Of a stretch of 64,000 nt of DNA, positions 1-10,875 are shown in pieces; positions within the stretch are counted from its first letter, which is position 1; each line of letters opens with the position of its first letter. Both the position numbers and the translations under genes were made by a program. The notes below the pieces were generated by a model, which saw only the letters and a program-made list of their open reading frames with translations, did not search any database and was not told the origin of the DNA. The stretch is from Ustilaginoidea virens. Its lineage: Eukaryota > Ascomycota > Sordariomycetes > Hypocreales > Clavicipitaceae. The stretch lies in NCBI RefSeq assembly GCF_000687475.1, contig NC_057317.1, forward strand, positions 620,001 through 684,000, written 5' to 3'.

Positions 1-1985
1 GAGCACCCCCAGTGGCTGGCCTGGGGACATCACCTTACATGTTCCTTTCTTGGTACTTCCAGGGTACGGAGTATTGGAGGTATTGAATCGCGTCAAGATG
101 CATGGATCGTTGCATGCACCAAGAAAACCGTGCCTCGGAAATTCGCAGCTCCAGCAACATGGGGAACACGACATGTCCACGGCAGATATACCTGTACTTG
201 GGCGAGCACGGGGGCGCCACACAACGCTGCCAAGGGCCTGGCACGTTGCGTCGCGCACGGTTCTAGGTTATGCCGAGTAACATTGACGCTTTTTGTGTTT
301 GTGTTTTGGTTGCTCACAAGTTTCAACGCGCAAGATTGTGGCGAGCAGATTCTGGCGAGCACGGAGTACGCACCACGGAGACCGGGGGCTCTCCCAGGTT
401 CTCTCTCTGCTGGCTTCAACTTGGTTTGCCCAGGGCAGTGAGTGAGGGGCACCAATTCCGCCAGGCTTCATCATTGCCAAGTTTCGTAAAAGTCGGGTCA
501 ACGTGCCATAATGATGGATGGGGGCCGGGCCGGGACGGGACCTCCTTGACTTGACGTCAACCTGGGCCCCGGGCAGCACGCGGGCGCAAAGGGGGCCCCT
601 GAAACCAGGCTGGACTGATTTGATCATTTCACATCACCAACCGCTTGAGGCGAAGCGTTAGAGGAGAGGTGTGCATCATGATGGGGCCATGACATGATGC
701 GTTCTTCTTCATGTCCCCGGGCGATTCCCGCGAGAAATTCCTCATTTCGGCGGCTCAGGCTGCAGGGCCAGCACTGCCTTACAGGTACCTACAGGTAGGT
801 AGGTGCCTTGGGTACATACTCCGTACCTAACCTTGGCACCAGAACACGAGGTAGCACATAACAGTCCGTACCTGGTACTCCGTACAGCACCCAAGTCGTC
901 AGGGTCCCGGCACGTGGCGCCATGTAATCTCGGTTTTGTGCCACTCTGACCAGGATTGAGCATAAAGGTTCCTGGGTGCCGACTGGAGTCCTCCGTACTC
1001 TACTCCGTACGGAGTACGGCAAATTAATAGATTGAAGGGGCCACCGGGGTCCAACTGACGGGCTGATCGGCAGCCCGCCATCTGCATTGCGTTGCAATTG
1101 ATGCATGCTGGTCTACAGGTACTCCGTACATACTATACCCTTCGTGTACGGAGTACTCCGTACCTATCGGAGAACAGAGTCGTCCAAGAGTTGACCCCGT
1201 CCACGGAGGACGCAGCGCAGTCGTACCGAGTAACAGGCTGCTGAACGCTGGCCGGAGCCAAATGCCACCCACCCCCAATGAAATAGACCAGACCAGACAG
1301 CCTGTGAAATAGGCTAGGCTGAAAGCTGCGACGCCACGACAACGACGCGGCGGCTCCGCTTGGAAAGGCAAACTGACGGCACAAGCCTGGCGACTAAAAA
1401 CAGCGGCAGCTGGGGCCACGCGCCGCCACCACGACTACGATTGCCAGACCAGACCAGACCACCATGCACTTCGGTGCTCCAAGCCCCCAGGCGGCTTGCT
1501 ACATGTCAACTAGGTACCTATTGAACTGGGCGCTGCGCTGAGACAAGGCCAGTGCGCTCGGAGCAGTTCGCAACTTGAATGCTGGCCCGGCCCAGGTCCA
1601 CTACCTACCTCCTACCTTAGGTACCTACCTCCTAGGGTTACGTAGGTACGTCATACATGTACCTACCCCCCAGACCTCTTTTACCCCTGGCTACCTCCTG
1701 TCTGGTGCGGAGTACTCCGTACTCGCGCCCCCATCCACTTCACTTCTGTGGGCGCCAAATTTGCTACTACTTCTTTTCATGATCCCCGTGCCCCTTTCAC
1801 TCTCCTTCCCACCCGTCGTCTCGATTCCTGCTGCGAACAAAAGTCTCTCGTTTGGTTACCTTTCCCGTTCGCAACCAACCCATTTTAAAATTCCTATACC
1901 GCCTTCTCTTTGATCCTGACCTATTCGAGTCTTTGCTGTTGCTCTCTCCCCCTTTGAACTTACACTCCCAAAAAAAACCGACATC
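1..1985. other. gene-free 5' region with dispersed short palindromes
   Basis: No ORF here has protein-like composition. The stretch is rich in copies of TACTCCGTA/TACGGAGTA (near 62, 360, 818, 870, 995-1018, 1121-1160 and 1707-1723), GGTACCTA/TAGGTACC-type words (780-805, 1600-1665) and CCAGACCAGA words (1288, 1447). The last 250 bases become pyrimidine-rich and are probably the promoter and leader of the gene starting at 1986. Confidence 0.6.
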
Positions 1986-2825
1986 ATGCGTTTCTCCGTC
2001 GCCCTCGTTTCTGGCCTGGCTGCCGTCGTCTCTGCCCAGTCTTCCACCTCCTCTGCGGATCCCGCCATCGCTTCCGCTGCGGCTTGCTTGGAGAAGTGCG
2101 CGCGTGGTGACGTCAACTGCCAATCTCACTGCATCACCGTGAGTTGATAACCTATTTTTTTTTTTTTTTTTGCTGTCTCGGGGGATACGCTTTGGTCCTT
2201 GTTTTGTTCCAGCTGTCGGCGGCCCTCGAGTTTTCTTTCTGGACCAAGGCTTTCTTGCCTGGTTCTCCGGGCCTGGGCTTCATCAGGGCCCTCAGGTCAA
2301 TTCGGCTTGCTTGATGGAGTTGACACTAACTGGGGGCGCTATGTATAGGTTCCTTCTCCCAACGAGGAGCAGGTCATCGAGACAACCAAGTGTGTCGCTG
2401 CTTGCCCCCAGGGCAACGGCAGTCCTGCCGACACCCAAAAGTACGCAGACTGCTCTAATGCCTGCATCAAGAAGCACTTCTACGTCTCTAGCGAGGGCAC
2501 TCCCGAGGCCACCGGTGGCAGCAACAACAACGGCGGTAGTGGCGCCGCTAGCTCGTCCGCCGCCTCGGCCGCCGCCAGCGCCTCTGCCTCTGCCTCGGCT
2601 GCTGCCTCCTCAGCCGCCGCCACTGGTGCTTCCCCGAGCAACTCTGGCTCTGGCTCCGGTTCCGACTCGAGCTCGCCAACTGCCGCCTCCAAAACTTCTG
2701 GCTCTGGAACCGGCACCGCAACCGGTACCGCTGCCGCTGCTACCACCACCAATGCGGCTCCTGGCTTGACCTTTGGTTCATCTGGTGCCTTTGTCGGTGC
2801 CGTCGTTGCCCTTCTTGCTCTGTAA
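1986..2825 (+). CDS. small secreted, Ser/Ala-rich GPI-type cell-surface protein
   Basis: Two exons, 1986-2138 and 2349-2825, give 209 residues; the 210-base intron has a GTGAGT donor and a TATAG acceptor and is phase 0. Residues 1-17 (MRFSVALVSGLAAVVSA) are a classic signal peptide. Eight cysteines follow in two groups, C34, C38, C45, C49 and C66, C70, C86, C90. A long low-complexity tail of Ser, Ala, Gly and Thr comes next, and the chain ends in a hydrophobic stretch (FVGAVVALLAL) with no charged tail, as in GPI-anchored wall or membrane proteins. The fold around the cysteines resembles hypothetical GPI-anchored serine-rich proteins of Sordariomycetes. A role in the cell wall or surface is inferred. 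It is not a CFEM protein by cysteine count that I can confirm. Confidence 0.85.
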
Positions 2826-4987
2826 ATACTACAAAACTCAAAAGCCTGCGATGCTGAAGAAAAAAAAAAATTGCGGGTGACAATCTTGACGGGGGCCTAT
2901 GTATGTATAAGTATTAAGAAGGACATGGAGCAATGACGCGAGGATTTAATTCGGATGTGATGGTGGCGAGTCTGGGGACATAATACCCGTGCTGAAGGTG
3001 GTGGTTCTGGAACCAAGTTAAATGTCAACCATGATTAATTCCCCTGAACTACCGACTTAGCATGAGGTTCCGCCGACATGTGCATAGAATAAGCCAGGCT
3101 CGTTACTCCGTGCCTATATCTGATGAATTGCGGGAGATCGCGTGTCGCCGTGTACTGGGCGCTGGTTAGATGCCAGGCAAACGAGCTGGTCAGGCAGTGA
3201 ACTAGGCCTGATGCAGCATACACATGGTCGCGGCATGGTATCTCGGAGACGCTATGCGCGTGCGAGGCGCAGCAGCTCGTGCAGGTGGAATATTCGGGAA
3301 GATGCAAGACTGCCAAGTATACCGCACATGGAACACCGGCTAGAATTACGGATGCTGTTTATAGAAATTTACTCGGCATGACTGTCTATACTGTATTATC
3401 CGAGATAGCAGACGCGAAGTAACCAACCAACCCTTTGAAACCCTTTCGAGGCCTATCTCGAGGGGTGCGAGGCCCGACTTTTCACGGTAGCGGCTGCAAG
3501 CTGTGCCCTCAACTCCAGGTGTTTTCGGGGTGTGTTGCCTGCCCTGGTCTGGGCCAAGTCAGCCGACTTGGACCGGGAGAATACGTAGGAGGGTACTTTT
3601 GCAGATTGCACGGATATAATTCTAGAGTCAAACGGAATTTCCTCTTTTCAGCCCGCTTGACGCCTGAGGGCTCGTGGGAGTGAGTTTCTCAATCAGAACG
3701 AGTGCAAATGACGACGGCGGGCCGAAATGAAAACGACAACAAAGACGCGCGAGACCAGGACGACTGAACGATGGCCCTGGCAACCGAAGGATAATTGGGG
3801 GGAAGGGGCGCTTGTGGGCTGGTTGCGCAGCGTTTTAACCATGCTGATGACTCCAGGAGGTCCCAGAGTCGATGGCCCAACCTCGATGATGCTCAAACTG
3901 TCTGCCGGCCGAATAAGTAATCGCTAGCATGGTATCGCTTTCGACGCCTGGATTCCCAGCCAGCTCTGATGCAGACGAAGCTTCTTGTCGAGGTTCCTGT
4001 TGCGGGTTTTGCTCGACCCGGAGGGGTTTTCCTGCAAATGCAATGCCGGGTCCTGGATGCTGGATGGATTCATCAGCCCAAGCGGCCAGACGCAGACAAC
4101 TGCTTGTCCAGGAGTTGCCAAAGTGTCCTTTGTCCCTTTACGCGCCGCGGATTGATTGATTGATTGTTCTCCAAATCCGTGCCCGAGGACAGTGCGTCAC
4201 GGGTCAAACAGCGAGGCAGCTATGGGTGGGTGGTTGGTTCCACTTTTCGGCCACTCTGGTCGGAGCACGAGGTTACATGGACGCAGTGTTGGCATGTTGA
4301 AACCTGAAATCGACGGAGAGGGTATTGGGGGGGGGGGGAAAACCCCCCCGAGGCGTCTGCAAAGATGGACGGGCTGCAAGGCTGGATGATGCTGATGATG
4401 CTGATGATGCCGATGATGCCGTTGATGCCGCCCGAAAATGTTCCAGTCATGTCTGGTAAATTGATGCCTGGTTGGTTGGTAGTGCGCAGCGGGCGGGTGT
4501 GCACCGTACACTGTAGGGATCAGCTACAGTGCATTTACGTTTGCATGGCCAGTTGACATTGATAGTGACCCCCCCGGCGTCGCCAGTGGGTCGCCTCAAG
4601 GCAAAGCTTGCCCCAGCACCCCCAGCACCAGCAGAAGTTTCCAGCTCTCAATCCTTCCCGCAGCTTCTACGTGTCCTCAACCAGAACCGGGCCTCGCACA
4701 AGCCTTTGTGACATAAACTTCTCCCACGGGCCGCTCTCTAGGAACCACTTTTTCCTTTCCTTCCTCCCTCGTCCTTCACCTCATCTTGGTCCTGGAACTA
4801 AAGCTCCGTCCCTTCGACCGCTGGGATTGCCCCAATTGAGCTGGCAACTTTTTGAGATTCTCCGTCTCCCCCCTCGTCTCACGCCTTCGCATCGTGTCTT
4901 GCACGAATTCACTTGCGCTGTGCGCTTTGCCACTCTGGTCGCGGTCGCTCCTCAGACAATCCTCCCCTTGAAGCACTTGCATCAAAA
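2826..4987. other. intergenic region before calnexin
   Basis: No convincing gene. It holds a short (CTGATGATG)-type repeat at 4383-4430, a G run followed by C run near 4328-4352, and from about 4735 a strongly pyrimidine-rich leader (CCTTTCCTTCCTCCC-like) that is probably the transcribed 5' leader of calnexin. Confidence 0.55.
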
Positions 4988-7148
4988 ATGAAGTTCAACG
5001 CTGCCGCAGCTGTATCAGCTGCCATCCTGGCCGGCGCTGTCCAAGCTGATCAGGCTGACCAAAAGCCTTTGTCGCCTGCGGCTGCCAAAGTTCCTGATCT
5101 CCCATCCTTTACGGTAAGCTCATCCCCAAAGCTCAGGTCCCTGGTTCCTTTACCACATATCTATCTATGCTGCCTTTGCCAGCGTGTTCCTTTTCTCTCT
5201 CCCTCCTGGCCTTTTATTTTTCTTGCTAGTTTATTTTTTTCATTTTTATTTTTATTTTCGGCAGCACCAGGTGGCTGGTGCCTCAACGCGTGCCTTGTAC
5301 CAGAAGCGCGGCGAAATCGCCTTCAAAAATGCACCGTCGTGAGCTAACCTGGCGTCGCTAGCCTACCACACTGAAAGCCCCCTTCCTCGAGCAGTTCACC
5401 GATGACTGGGAGAAGCGCTGGAAGCCGTCTCATGCCAAAAAGGACATGAAAGGCTCTGGCAAAGATGAGGAGGAATGGGCTTTTATCGGAGAGTGGTCTG
5501 TTGAGGAGCCGTACCAGTACAAGGGCATGAAAGGCGACAAAGGTCTTGTTGTCAAGAACCCCGCCGCTCACCACGCCATCTCGGCCAAGTTTCCTCAGAA
5601 GATTGACAACAAGGGCAAGACCTTGGTCGTTCAGTATGAGGTCAAGCTTCAGAGTGAGTTCTCACCGGCATTTCAAGTCTCTGATGATGAACCGAAGTGA
5701 TGGGGAAATGGGGCAACTAATCAATCATTTTTTTTTTTTTTCGATACAGCGGGCCTGGAATGTGGTGGCGCCTACATGAAGCTCCTCCGCGACAACAAGG
5801 CCCTTCACCAAGAAGAGTTTAGCAACACGACCCCGTACGTCATCATGTTCGGCCCTGACAAGTGCGGCCACACGAACAAGGTTCACTTCATCTTCAATCA
5901 CAAGAACCCCAAAACTGGCCAGTATGAGGAGAAGCACCTGTCTTCGCCCCCTACGGCCAAGATTGTCAAGACCACCGAGCTGTACACGTTGATTGTCCGC
6001 CCAGACAACACCTACGTCATCAAGCAGAATGGAGAGGAAGTCAAGTCTGGGTCGCTCCTCGAGGACTTTGTCCCCTCGGTCAACCCCCCGGCCGAGATTG
6101 ACGACCCAAAGGCCACCAAGCCCAAGGACTGGGTTGACGAGGCTCGTATCACGGATCCTGACGCTACAAAGCCTGATGACTGGGATGAGGACGCCCCCTT
6201 TGAAATTGTCGATGAGGAGGCCACTATTCCCGAGGACTGGCTCGAGAACGAGGCTACGATTGTAGCCGATCCTGAGGCCCAGAAGCCCGAGGACTGGGAT
6301 GACGAGGAGGATGGCGACTGGATCGCTCCTACCGTCCCCAACCCCAAGTGCGCCGATGTCTCTGGCTGTGGCCCTTGGACCAAGCCCATGAAGAACAACC
6401 CCGATTACAAGGGAAAATGGTCCGCCCCTCTGATTGACAACCCCGCCTACAAGGGACCCTGGGCCCCTCCCAAGATCAAGAACCCCGACTTTTTCGAGGA
6501 CAAGACTCCTGCCAACTTTGAGCCCATGGGCGCTGTAAGTCTTTTGGAAACTACCCACCATATCTCGAAGGGGATTTACCTGCTAGCGGGATGCGGAATG
6601 TGGCTAACCTCGACACTTGATAGATTGGCTTTGAGATTTGGACCATGCAAAAGGATATCCTCTTTGACAACATCTACATTGGACATTCGGTTGCTGACGC
6701 GGAGAAGCTGGCTGCTCAGACGTTCAAGCTGAAACACGCGGTCGAGAAAGTTCTGGCCGAGGCTGACCAGCCCAAGGAGGAGGAAAAACCAAAGTCGCCA
6801 CTCGACCTCAAGTTCCGCGATGACCCCGTTCTCTACGTCAAGGAAAAGCTCAATCTCTTCGTCACCATTGCCAAGAGGGATCCCGTCGAAGCCGTCAAGT
6901 TTGTTCCGGAAGTTGCTGGCGGCCTGGCCGCTATTGCCGTGACCTTGGTTGCCATTATCGTTAGCCTGGTTGGTCTGGGAGCATCTTCACCTGCTGTCAA
7001 GGAGACGGCCGCAGCCGCCAAGGGCAAGGCCAAGGAGGTCAAGGACGCAGTCGTCGAGGCCACTGCTTCTGCTACTACTGCCACCACCACTGGTGCTGAG
7101 AAGGCCAAGGGTGAGGCGAACAAGCGTACTACCCGCAGCCAATCGTAA
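4988..7148 (+). CDS. calnexin, ER membrane lectin chaperone
   Basis: Four exons, 4988-5113, 5362-5653, 5750-6534 and 6624-7148, give 575 residues with all phases consistent. Calnexin holds monoglucosylated glycoproteins in the endoplasmic reticulum until they fold. Residues 1-20 are a signal peptide ([20 protein letters not shown]). The calreticulin-family signatures [11 protein letters not shown] and IMFGPDKCG lie in the globular domain. The P-domain follows with acidic repeats of the form [12 protein letters not shown] and [12 protein letters not shown], then repeats of the form [17 protein letters not shown]. One membrane span lies at about residues 500-521 ([20 protein letters not shown]), followed by a short cytosolic tail rich in Lys, Ala and Thr. 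Intron 1 (248 bases) has a GCTAAC branch site 17 bases before its AG. This is the fungal CNX1/ClxA orthologue; length is normal. Confidence 0.97.
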
Positions 7149-7339
7149 AACACTGGGAATTTGGAAGCGGCGCGGTGTACTGGGAAGGGCAGCTCAAGGT
7201 TGAAGTGGATATTGTGTCGGGGTTGGTTCGAAAAAACAAGAAGCACCAAGGCCGCGTGGTTACATGAGATGTAACTTGCGGAAGATGCAGCCCCTCGGAG
7301 AAACGAAGCGAAACGAAATGAGGCGAGGGGATTAGAGTG

Positions 7340-7381
7340 AAGGGGACGAGGGGCGAGGGGCGAGGGGCGAGGGGCGAGGGA
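7340..7381 (+). repeat. GGGGCGA 7-bp minisatellite
   Basis: About five tandem copies of a 7-base unit GGGGCGA, just 3' of calnexin. The regularly spaced G4 runs could fold as a G-quadruplex on the plus strand. Confidence 0.85.
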
Positions 7382-7922
7382 GTCGAATATAGTCGTCCTA
7401 CTATTCGTTGCTGTTTCGGTGTGTTATTTTTTTTTTGCTCAAAAACTTGGCTGGGGCGAGTTTAACGACATGACATGCGTGTACTTTAGATGAGGACTAT
7501 TTCCCGCCATGTAAGCATAGCAGACGACAGGAATTTGAATGTTGGGCTTGCTCGTTAGGTGATGCTTGTTCTTCGTTTTGGATAGTTTGATTTGCCCGTG
7601 CCGCCGTGCGCTGTGCGCCGTGCGCCGTGGTTGCCAGGCCCCGAGCGTGGACGTGGCGGGGGGTACTTTCTGTACTGTACTGACTCCTTGGGCCGCACTC
7701 CAAGCAGTTATGTATTATGTAAGTGCCCCTCTCCGTCCCGGTATCCGCATGTAACCGAAGCCGAGGCCGAAGCCGTGGCTCGTCCAAGGGGCCAGCAGAC
7801 AGTAAAGACGGTTCCGTCCACCTTGTCCTTGTCCCCCTCCAACTTTGGTTTCACCGTCGCTGCCCGCTTCTTCAAGTCTGACGTCCGCCCATCCGTCCGT
7901 GATCCTCATCATACGTCAATCG

Positions 7923-7941
7923 CCAATCGCCAATCGCCAAT
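7923..7941 (+). promoter_or_regulatory. three phased CCAAT boxes
   Basis: CCAAT occurs at 7923-7927, 7930-7934 and 7937-7941, each 7 bases apart in a CCAATCG repeat, about 80-95 bases before the start codon at 8019. CCAAT is the site of the HapB/C/E complex in fungi. That it drives the dehydrogenase gene is inferred from position. Confidence 0.55.
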
Positions 7942-8018
7942 TCCCCCCAACTGCTGTGCTCTCTCACCAGCAGTTTGTCTGCTCCGTCTTTGCCCCCCTG
8001 CTTGCTGCTGCGAAAACG

Positions 8019-9913
8019 ATGCGGCGGCTCCTCTCGCGAAGCGCCTCGTCCGCCCGCGCCACCCCGTCTCCAGCGTCAGCGTCAACGTCAGCGTCAGCGT
8101 CCGCCTCGGCTGCGGCGCGATCCCGATCCAGGTCCACGCTCGCTCCTATCAAGATGGCCCCGGACGCCTCGTCGCCGTCTTCTTCCTCACCCGCCGCCGC
8201 CGCCGCCGCCGCTAGAAGGATCCACGCCACCGCGCAGCAGCTCGCGGCGGGCCCGGCCTCCGCGGCCGCCAGCTACCCCGTGTCGCACGACAAGCTGCAG
8301 ACGGTCCGGGACACGCCGTACTTTGTGGACAACGCGTTTGTCGCCTCCACGACGGACCGCTTCATCGACCTGCACGACCCGGCCACCAACTACCTGGTCA
8401 CGCGGGTGCCGCAGATGACCGAGGCGGAGATGCGGGCCGCCGTGGCGTCGGCCGAGCGCGCGTTCCCGGGCTGGAGGAGCACCACCGTCCTGGCCCGGCA
8501 GCAGGTCATGTTCCGGTTCGTGCAGCTGATCCGGGACAACTGGGACCGGCTGGCGGCGAGCATCACGCTCGAGCAGGGCAAGACGCTGGCCGACGCCAGG
8601 GGCGACGTCCTGCGCGGCCTGCAGGTGGCCGAGGCGGCCGTCGCGGCGCCCGAGCTGCTCAAGGGGGAGGTGCTCGAGGTGGCCAGGGACATGGAGACGC
8701 GCACGTACCGCGAGCCGCTGGGCGTGGTGGCCGCCATCTGCCCGTTTAGTAAGTCCTGGGCCCGGCTGTTTCGAGGAAAAGATGACGCCCGCGCGTTGCC
8801 AACTTGCTTTGCTGACCGAGCTCGCGTCTCGCCAACGAAAAAAAAAAAAAAAAAAAAGACTTCCCTGCCATGATCCCCCTGTGGTGCATCCCCATCGCCA
8901 CCGTCACCGGCAACACGCTGATCCTCAAGCCGTCGGAGCGCGACCCCGGGGCGGCCATGATCCTGGCCGAGCTCGTGCGCGAGGCCGGCTTCCCGCCCGG
9001 CGTGGTCAACGTCATCCACGGCGCCCACCCGACGGTCGACTTCATCCTCGACGAGCCCGCCATCCGGGCCGTCAGCTTCGTCGGCGGCAACAAGGCCGGC
9101 GAGTACATCTTCGCCCGCGGCTCCGCCAACGGCAAGCGCGTCCAGGCCAACCTGGGCGCCAAGAACCACGCCGCCGTCCTGCCCGACTGCGACAAGAACC
9201 ACTTCGTCAGCAGCGTCGTCGGCGCCGCGTTCGGCGCCGCCGGCCAGCGCTGCATGGCCCTCAGCACCCTCGTCACCGTCGGCGCCGCCCGGCACTGGCT
9301 GCGCGACGTGGCCGCCAGCGCCGCCGGGCTCCGCGTCGACGCCGGCTTCGAGCCCGGCGCCGACCTCGGGCCCCTCATCTCCCCGGCCAGCCGCGCCCGC
9401 GTGCTCGGCCTCATCGACGCCGCCGAGCGCGACGGCGCCACCATCCTGCTCGACGGCCGCCGCTACGCCAACCCCAAGTACCCGCGCGGCAACTTTGTCG
9501 GGCCCACCGTCATCGCCGACGTCACCCCGGACATGGCCTGCTACCGCGAGGAGATCTTCGGCCCCGTCCTCGTGTGCCTCAGCGTCGACACCCTCGACGA
9601 CGCCGTCGACCTCATCAACCGCAACGAGTACGGCAACGGCGCCGCCATCTTCACCCGCTCCGGGCCCGCCGCCGAGACCTTCCGCCGCAACGTCCAGGCC
9701 GGCCAGATCGGCGTCAACGTCCCCATCCCCGTCCCGCTGCCCATGTTCTCCTTCACCGGGAACAAGAAGAGCGTCGCCGGCGGCGGCGCCAGCACCTTTT
9801 ACGGCAGGCCCGGCATCAACTTTTACACGCAGCTCAAGACGGTCACCACCCAGTGGCAGAGCCAGGACGCCGCGACCAAGAAGGCTGCCGTCCACATGCC
9901 CACCCTGCAGTGA
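8019..9913 (+). CDS. methylmalonate-semialdehyde dehydrogenase (CoA-acylating), mitochondrial
   Basis: Two exons, 8019-8748 and 8859-9913, give 594 residues. The enzyme (ALDH6 family) converts methylmalonate and malonate semialdehydes to propionyl- or acetyl-CoA in valine and pyrimidine breakdown. Evidence is the aldehyde dehydrogenase fold in the MMSDH arrangement: [27 protein letters not shown], the oxidised-nucleotide site [26 protein letters not shown], and the catalytic cysteine at about residue 375 in [12 protein letters not shown]. The N-terminus of about 90 residues is Arg/Ser/Ala-rich with almost no acidic residues, as expected for a mitochondrial presequence but longer than usual. 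The intron (8749-8858) is odd: the acceptor AG directly follows a run of 19-20 A residues rather than a pyrimidine tract. The downstream exon is very GC-rich. Confidence 0.93.
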
Positions 9914-10261
9914 GGGGGGGGGGCTGGCTGGAAACAAAATCATGGGGGGGGGGGGGGGGGGGGGGGTTCGGCGACAAGGCGGGAACAGAAAAGATAATGC
10001 GGAGGCGAGGGGGGTTCCAGAGTGTTCCTTTGCTAGGATTTTGCCTTGAAGAGAGTTCTCCAAGCAAAGCAAGACTGTCTCGTCTCAGTGGGGGTTGCAA
10101 CGGGGGCCACCATTTGAACCCGGGGCGTTTCTATTTCCATCCGTGGCCTCTCCTTACTTGGCATTCGCTGGGGGGGGCTTGGCGGTTCGATGCATCCGTC
10201 GGGTTTCAATATACGCATGATTCAGTGTGCCGAGCCGTGGGCCAAACGTGTTTTTGCAAAG

Positions 10262-10292
<31 letters not shown>

Positions 10293-10875
10293 AGAAAGGC
10301 GTGCTAAAAGGCGTGCTACTACTCCTTCCGGTCTGACGCATGCTTTCGCTCGCTTCCCCCCCATTTTATCCACTCCCAAACGGGAACAGGGAGCACGTCT
10401 GGCTGAGACCTTGACTAGTCCATTTTCCCCCTTCTACATCACCGTCATCATGTCGACACTGGGCCCAAGAACCCTTTCCGTGAATAGACTTGGGCGATTC
10501 GCCTTGCGTGTTGCGTGCTTGACAATGTCGTTGGGCACGGTGGGAATAAAGCATGGTGTTGCTCGCGACGGAAGAATGCAAACAGGCAAGGTAAACTACC
10601 CCGATGATCGAATACCATGCAATGCCTTGCAGCCTCATCATACGGTCGACAAGGTTGCAGACGCGATCAACTACGAAAATATCGGAAATGAACAGGCAGT
10701 AAAAAAAGAAAAAAAGAAAAAAAAGAAACAAAGCGAGAACAAGTCCAGAAACAAAGTGACGGGACATTCAACGGGACATGATACAAGATGTACACGACTT
10801 CATGGACAAGCAAACGTCTCGAGACGGCAGTCCCCCCCCCCCCCCCCCCTCCTTTCAAAAAGCCACGCGACCAGT
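9914..10875. other. intergenic region with long homopolymer runs
   Basis: No gene seen. It has a G run at 9944-9966, an A run at 10261-10290, a mixed A-rich tract at 10700-10730 and a C run near 10833-10850. It lies between two convergent genes, so it should contain both 3' ends. Confidence 0.6.

Larger units (their letters stand above)
7149..8018. other. intergenic region between calnexin and the dehydrogenase
   Basis: No gene seen. It contains the GGGGCGA minisatellite at 7340-7380 and three CCAAT boxes at 7923-7941, both listed separately. ORFs here are shadows of low-complexity DNA. Confidence 0.55.

Noticed and set aside
9495..10049. Ser/Pro/Ala-rich ORF over the end of MMSDH
   Set aside because: Out-of-frame reading of the real dehydrogenase exon.
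8390..10072. 560-codon ORF on the minus strand across the MMSDH exon
   Set aside because: It is a shadow of the GC-rich coding strand: runs of Gly, Ala, Val and Asp with no domain.
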